Assembly: GCA_934045905.1 (NCBI GenBank)
Contig: OW203764.1
Coordinates: 21,381,685-21,445,684 of the forward strand
Origin: Leuctra nigra
Taxonomy: Eukaryota; Arthropoda; Insecta; Plecoptera; Leuctridae
Direction of reading: 5' to 3'
DNA: 64,000 nt
Shown one piece after another: positions 57,701-64,000 of this stretch (position 1 is the first letter of the stretch; every line of letters starts with the position of its first letter). A program made the position numbers and the translations under genes. The notes under the pieces were generated by a model that worked only from the letters and a program-made list of their open reading frames with translations, had not been told where the DNA came from and ran no database searches.

Positions 57701-59464
57701 TACAATTTGTATGTATACAATATAGAGCATAAAACCACGGTGATGTAAAACTTACCAGGTATGGAAGACTAGGAAGGAAGGCATGTTTCTTGTAGAACCA
57801 CGCTCTTTCCGTTATTGCAATATATTAACTTGCTTGAAGATCTATTTTAACACGCTACTTCTATTATCTATGGTTTTGTCTGGAGCTTGCTGGTGATTTC
57901 AATGATATTCCCATGATTTGGTAGGTTTTTTCTTGAATTTGTGGTTTTATTTTGTTGTTTCTTTCTTTGCTGAACTTCACACACTAACTATTCCCTTTCG
58001 TATTTAAATTTAGCATTTGGATGTGGTAAATCCTGGCGCCTATTCGCAGAAACATATAATTAGACCCAAGTAAATAGACATGTTTAAAATAGACGCCTTT
58101 GAGATAAATTTAAGCCGGAATGATCCTATAAAGAAAGTAAATATGTAGGGGATTGCTTCAGATATGTAAGTGCAGTCCCTTATCATCCATTTTATTTGTA
58201 TAATACGACATTAACCTACTCTGCCCCACACTTATCAGGGCAAGTCTACAAACTTGACGAAATCATATTAATAAAATCTAGAGTACTTGTCATAATTATT
58301 GAGGAAGTTGGCAGGATTTATTTTTATTATTTTTGGAGATATAAACCAAGATACATGAGTTAGTGAGAAAGGGGCGTCGAAATCACTGGTATGGTACAGA
58401 ATGTCTATTTTCGGGGCCAGCAGTTAGTGGGTTTCGAAGTCAGTACCACTGGGCCGTCATAATCGTGATGAATTAATGCTCACATCCCAACGTCCGCGTT
58501 GAAGTCTGGCCATTATCATCTTTCACATCGCAATCGGCGGGAAAAGAAGTATAATTCTCGGCCGCGGTTGGATGAATTTCGAGAACGAATCGAGCCGAAA
58601 AGCCACGTTTCCTCTCCGACCGCATGCCGGAAACTCTGCGCACGATGAAAATATATACTGGCGTAGTAATTTATGAATTGGAAATGATGGGATATCGAAA
58701 TACGTAGCCTTATGATCCGCCACAATTAGTATTGTTCCCTGGTTAATTGATTGGACCGAGTAACGGGTGATTGGCTAGTTGGGTCGTATCTCAGCATGGC
58801 CCAGCGAGGAAAATAAAAACAAATCATATGTCAGTTTTGCGCGGGACGCATGCACAAAGAACATTCTTTTCCGTTGCCTACCGAAATCATTCTAATAATG
58901 AAGATAACTCTTCGTGAATGCCGCTCGAAAGAGTTACATAATTTATTTTGGATGAGTATACGAACCACAATGAGTTGTGGGATTTTAAAAACAATGCCCA
59001 ATCATATTCACTAATTGCAAGACGTTCATAACTGTCTGCTGATCTCTCTGGAGATCATCTCGAATCCATTATGATTTCACTTATTTATAACTATAAATAT
59101 AAGAACAGCCATCTTAATCAAGATCGTGAAGTACTGTTTACCTTTATGATTCTTAACTCGGAGTTTAATTGAAGGACGTTGATAGGTGCATCTCGCAATT
59201 AACGTTAACTCATAGATTGATCGATGGATAGATTCTTCCGCCTACTTAACATCATTACATCAGAAGCTACCTCCTAACAAACAATTAATAATAAATGCCG
59301 GACACGAACCAAATCAATCGTTCGTCACTTTTAATGAGATAGAAATCAGTATTCGCAATCATCTTTCCGCGGCGTGTTACTCCAGTAATTAGACTTCATC
59401 TCATTGCTGGAGCGTTATTTTCTGCTGATGTTTCATGATGTTGTAACGGTCTTCATCTGGTCAG
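54745..59464. other. upstream of the resolved Shroom exons
   Basis: It must contain or be crossed by the missing Shroom 5' exons, but none could be defended. A CpG-rich patch lies at 56100-56500. A C19 run lies at 55182-55200, and 55370-55420 has a tRNA-like 'gactcgaaccc' fragment. The rest is AT-rich without recognisable content. Confidence 0.5.
56100..56262 (+). promoter_or_regulatory. CpG-rich candidate first (non-coding) exon with GTAAGG donor
   Basis: A GC-rich segment with a CGCCGCCGCCGCCGC run ends ...CGCGCGCCAATACAG followed by GTAAGG on the plus strand. Only a very short ATG frame lies inside, so it would be 5'UTR of a plus-strand gene, possibly the one holding the 59465 exon. Confidence 0.3.
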
Positions 59465-59593
59465 TGGGGTCACGTGTTCGGATGCTGCGAGAGGATCTGT
59501 GTCTGGACCACGAGTACTGGTTTCATTCTCCCGAGGGCATCTTGGCCTTGCCTCGCTCGGAGACGGACAATAGCTGCACATTCCGACCGGCCG
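59465..59593 (+). CDS. candidate exon of an unrecognised plus-strand gene
   Basis: A CTTCATCTGGTCAG acceptor and a GTGTGT donor bracket an open frame reading SRVRMLREDLCLDHEYWF and HSPEGILALPRSETDNSCTF. Base composition is coding-like compared with the flanks. No family is recognised. The assembly gap 130 bases downstream may hide the next exon. The ATG at 59482 could be a start. Confidence 0.35.
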
Positions 59594-59724
59594 GTGTGTG
59601 ATGTGGTGTGCACACTTTCTGTACAGGAGATTATTATTCATCGGAAATACTTCTACTTGGGATAAAGTCGTAAAGAGAAACGTACAGGAAAAAAAATTAC
59701 ATCGTGAAATTTGGTTATTGATGC

Positions 59725-59924
59725 NNNNNNNNNNNNNNNNNNNNNNNNNNNNNNNNNNNNNNNNNNNNNNNNNNNNNNNNNNNNNNNNNNNNNNNNNNNN
59801 NNNNNNNNNNNNNNNNNNNNNNNNNNNNNNNNNNNNNNNNNNNNNNNNNNNNNNNNNNNNNNNNNNNNNNNNNNNNNNNNNNNNNNNNNNNNNNNNNNNN
59901 NNNNNNNNNNNNNNNNNNNNNNNN
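59725..59924. other. assembly gap, 200 N
   Basis: Exactly 200 undetermined bases, probably a placeholder length. Confidence 1.
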
Positions 59925-60867
59925 ATTGCCATCTTTGCAAGTCTGGCTCCAAATCTTGCTTAGATCTTGCATCACCTTGCATTCTGGACTTGCATCATCT
60001 GTGGCAACTAGCACGATCTTTCAAAGATCTTTCAAAGATTTTCAGCAGTGTTTACATATTCTGACCTAACCTATCATAGCAAGCATGTACTTTAAAACTA
60101 TGAATGGTTTTGAACAAAAGGCCAGATTTCGTGGCCAGGCTTGAGCACCTGTTCCAATCTTTCTTTCATACAATAGCTTCCGTTTCTCATACAAATTACT
60201 AATTAATTCTTCTGTTGAATGGACCGTTTGCTTTTTCAAATACATTGTCCGGCGTAACTGTTCCTAGTTCCAGAGTGACGCAATGAAGGCCACCCAACGC
60301 ACGAACATTTGAATATTAAACAACAAACAATGAGGCCTGCATAATTACACATTGGATAAGTAAGTGCGACACTTCGAATATGTATGAAATAATCTTATCA
60401 AGGTCTTCAAGCATCTTGATTTCCATATAAGTAAGGTGGTGACAGAAGAAAGCTTTTAGCAGAGATGACTATAAAGAGTAGTCAATCGGAACAAATAGAT
60501 TGAAGTGCACTTATAATTAATTAACTACTGGTCAAGGTAATGGAATTATGACTCAAGTGTGATGTAAAGAGTAACCTGCATTTAACCTAATTTCAATGTA
60601 ATTTAATTACAATTGATGTGATTTGGTTTTCAAGCAGTGGGTGGTAGTTTTATCAGTACCTGCTGCATTACATCAATTTAATAACTATAATATTATCAAG
60701 ATAAGAACACATAACGAGGGCGGTTCTTTACTTAATAATTCAAACGAATTGCAAAATGACATATATTTTTTTTACAAGTCCACTCTAGTAGAATTGGCAC
60801 TCAAGTAACATATCGCTTTTATACCAATTATCAGTGGCAATTAATGTTAACAGCACGAAAATCAGAA

Positions 60868-60960
60868 CGTATGGCTGGAAGCAAGGTTCGAACGCGGGAC
60901 CTCGTGATCGAATAACAATGCGATTGTAACATATGTAAAATGAGCTTGCCGCACACTTGT
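60868..60960 (-). repeat. tRNA-like SINE fragment
   Basis: Minus-strand GGTCCCGCGTTCGAACC resembles a pol III B box in a tRNA T-arm; no complete cloverleaf can be drawn. Confidence 0.45.
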
Positions 60961-61267
60961 CGAGTCCGAACTAAGAGACACAGCACGACTGTGTGTAGTG
61001 GTGTCTAGTCGCTTGCATAATTGGAGCAAAAGCCTACTGGAGCACCAATCTGCCATATGTTACACCAGTCACATCACGTCACATGGCAGGCCACCTTCAC
61101 AGACATTCATCATTAATCTTCAGAGATTGCTGTCACATCTTAGACATCAGGCCGCGAAATATTTCAAAACGAAATAGGTGGAGCGAGGTGACGACTGTCA
61201 AAAACAAGTAAATCAAATTCCTTGCCCAAGAAAATTATTTTATACTAAATATGTGCAGACCAATACG

Positions 61268-61410
<143 letters not shown>

Positions 61411-63639
61411 TCCCTAAAAAAGTACCTAATATTTTGTATTCACACATTTAGGATGACCTTCCCATCACATGTCATAATGTCCTCGAGAAGAAAAGCACAT
61501 TTGACAATTGTTAGACAAAACTTCTTATAAAATACGGACATTGTCGAGCTCCCTAATAAAATCTATTCCTGGTTACGCCCCTGGTTCAGACAAAATTATT
61601 TTTGAAATGTGTAAATCAGTAGAAATAAAATGTAAAATAATAATAATAATAGAGTGGTTTTTGTGTAGAAACACGCTACAATTATTTACAAATCCTCTCA
61701 GAACAACCTCATTCTTGACTGCCAGCTAAATGTCACTCCAGATTCAAAAGAGATAAAGTAAAGCTCGAGAGAGAAGGAGAGAGAGAGGGGGAGTCTTATC
61801 ACGATTCGCTCGAAGCACCTCAGATTGGCGTCAATCTCGTATCGAGCCGATCATCGATTGATCAGGTATTCAGTACAATGCAACCACGTAACAACCGTCC
61901 GTTGAAAGTGACAGTTGAGCAACCATCGCATGACGTCACCAAACAATGCGTATCCCATCTTTCAAGATACCATATGACGGAACAAACATCCAAAACAAGG
62001 ATATATTGAGGACAAACCGGTGAGAGAAAAAATATAGCTAATAAATTGAAGGTGTTTTCTCTTTCGTAATACACTTTAGTAGTACGTGATGTGGTCAAAG
62101 GTTTTGGTTGAATCACAACTAATTCTCGTCGAGAAGAATGGACCCGTTGCGTCTTCCGCTAAGATCCTTAGCTCGACTCCTCACGCGTAAAAGATTCTAT
62201 AGAAGGCTGTGACTTTTTCCGGTGTTTTGTGTCCGCAGGTTGGCTGCGTGGGAAATCACGATAAATGATAACGCACGTTTTTGGCTAATGAATTACGCTC
62301 CCATTGGATAAATTCAATTGGCCAATTGTGAATTACAGAATCCTACGAATGAGGATGGAAAAGAACAGAACTTTTATTCTAGCTTTATATAAAAAGTACA
62401 CATTTTTTCAGAGATGGTATTGAAGAGGCCAATTCAGAATTTATCTATTTTGCTCTGGTTTCTAAAATAATCGATGAGTCGTTTCATTTTCCGGATCTAT
62501 TCGCATTTTACACCAATGTTACAACAGGGAGATAATCTGGAATATCAAACTATTCTGACATTTTTCAGAGAAAAATTATAATTTCGGTACCTATTGGTAA
62601 ACCAAAGCCATCAACTTTGATCTATACTAATTGAGATTAGTTCTAGAAAGTTTTTGCGTAATCTAAAAATGCTCATATGCTCCTTCTTGTAATGAATAAA
62701 TCCAAATTCATCTGGTAAACAGTGTCATCTAATCTTCAAAACATCAAATTTACGCTCATTTCTATAAAATTCGGCGAAATACGAAGATGTCTTTTTTCCA
62801 AAGAAGATCGAAGGAAACGTAAGCTGAAAACATGCTGAAAGTTGTTTTTTACGATTCATTTGAAAACACACGTCAATCGTGAGTGATATTTCACACCTTT
62901 CCGTTCTTCACCGAATCACATGGCATTTACTCAAACAACATCTCCACTTTCCATCTCAGATCTGACATGTCAATTCCAAGGAAAAACATGTGACAGGAAA
63001 AACATACCTTGCTTGCTTTTCGTTAGCGAGAGTGCAAACTAAATCTGGATCATTATTCTGGGCACTGACTCAAATAGATGTTATTTTTAATTCAGTTTGC
63101 ATAATGTTTGTGTCATAACATGGCCCATGCGGTACAAATGAACGATAAAGGAAATATGTAAATTTCAAACGTGTGGGAGCTGTTTACCATTCTACCACCG
63201 ATGAAAGTATTAGTATACCTTTCTCAAACTCGGGTAGCCATCTTGTAAAATCAGTTACAAAATTTCACGTCATATCTTTCTAGTTTCACAACCCAGGCGG
63301 TGAGAAAAATATCTTGAACATTATATTTTTTCTTAATTGGGATTGGCCAAGATTGTCGAAGAAACTACTGGGGTCAAGATTAAGTGATCAACAATCGAAC
63401 AAGTTCTAGATCTGTATTCGAGACAATCGGCTTCTGTATTCAGACACTGTCATTGTTTTCTCACAGTGTCAAATCAACTGGTGTGCGTAATCGACAACCT
63501 TCGTCATTAACTTTCCCCGCAGCTGTCATTACATCATTTCACATCATCATGTGACATGGCACCGGTCATTACGCACCCACATCCATCGATACACCTGATG
63601 GGGGGCTGGAGATGATGGGTCCTACTAACACATTTCCAA

Positions 63640-63710
63640 ACAATATTTTTGTGCGTCAAAAATACCCAGTCGAACCGGGAATCTAACCCGGGACGGGAAC
63701 TCTCAATTAC
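63640..63710 (-). repeat. tRNA-like SINE fragment
   Basis: Minus-strand CCCGGGTTAGATTCCCGGTTC carries duplicated B-box-like sequence. No cloverleaf is seen. Confidence 0.4.
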
Positions 63711-64000
63711 ACATTTTTTTCGGTAATTGATAAGATTTTTGTGACTTTTTAAGGTATTTACTCTAGACACACAAAAAATATTTGTACAAAATTGTGGCTG
63801 TTTTTCTTCTTGTTGTTTTCCTTCGCTTTTCCTCTAATTCTTATTTTTATTCTCGTGTCCTTCATCAATTTTTGTTAGTTCTTAGGTTTTGCTCCTTTTT
63901 CATATTTTGTATTTTTGTGATTTTCTTTTGGATTAGAGCTCATGAGTAATTTTGTGATTTAAAGTTTTTGGTTGCGATTGAAATCAAATTTTCACATTTA

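Noticed and set aside
59453..60064. Long frames crossing the gap
   Set aside because: They are open only because they run through 200 N.

Overview
This is eukaryotic DNA, almost certainly from an insect. Every recognisable gene is split by GT-AG introns, the intergenic and intronic DNA is AT-rich, the takeout/JHBP-type gene belongs to an arthropod family, and transposon relics are dense. The repeat style (TAGG/CCTA stretches, many hAT-like miniature elements, long poly-C/poly-G runs) makes a hemipteran plausible, but the order is an inference. There is one assembly gap (59725-59924).

Four genes can be assembled exon by exon with consistent reading phases. (1) Minus strand, 48-3893: a takeout/juvenile-hormone-binding-like secreted lipid carrier, cut at its C-terminus by the window edge. 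(2) Plus strand, 10689-13942: an ortholog of PRAS40/AKT1S1 (Drosophila Lobe), a target of Akt and TORC1. (3) Minus strand, 15593-17533: a complete 300-residue MPPED2-like metallophosphoesterase. (4) Minus strand, 20731 to beyond 54744: the cytoskeletal protein Shroom, with eleven exons in the window, ASD1 in the large exon 43953-45475 and ASD2 in the last four exons. Genes 2 and 3 converge; genes 3 and 4 lie in tandem. The four share no evident pathway, apart from Shroom and PRAS40 both touching growth and cytoskeletal control.

Most of the remaining sequence is repeats: nonautonomous hAT-like elements with exact 8-bp target duplications, two 212-bp TA-flanked hairpin MITEs, a pair of intronic hairpins, a near-perfect inverted repeat with 155-bp arms, tRNA-derived SINEs, and a CT microsatellite. 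A shared G-rich module links several elements whose ends differ.

The most interesting biology is in Shroom. A 20-kb intron separates the actin-binding ASD1 half from the Rock-binding ASD2 half. Inside that intron is a GC-rich candidate first exon with a good ATG context and a splice phase that fits the first ASD2-side exon. The ASD1 exon ends with a donor that itself spells an in-frame stop if unspliced. Together these suggest that the locus could make ASD1-only and ASD2-only proteins; this is an inference and needs transcript data. Weaker candidate exons (35314, 53574, 59465) and a CpG-rich plus-strand first exon near 56.2 kb may belong to further genes.
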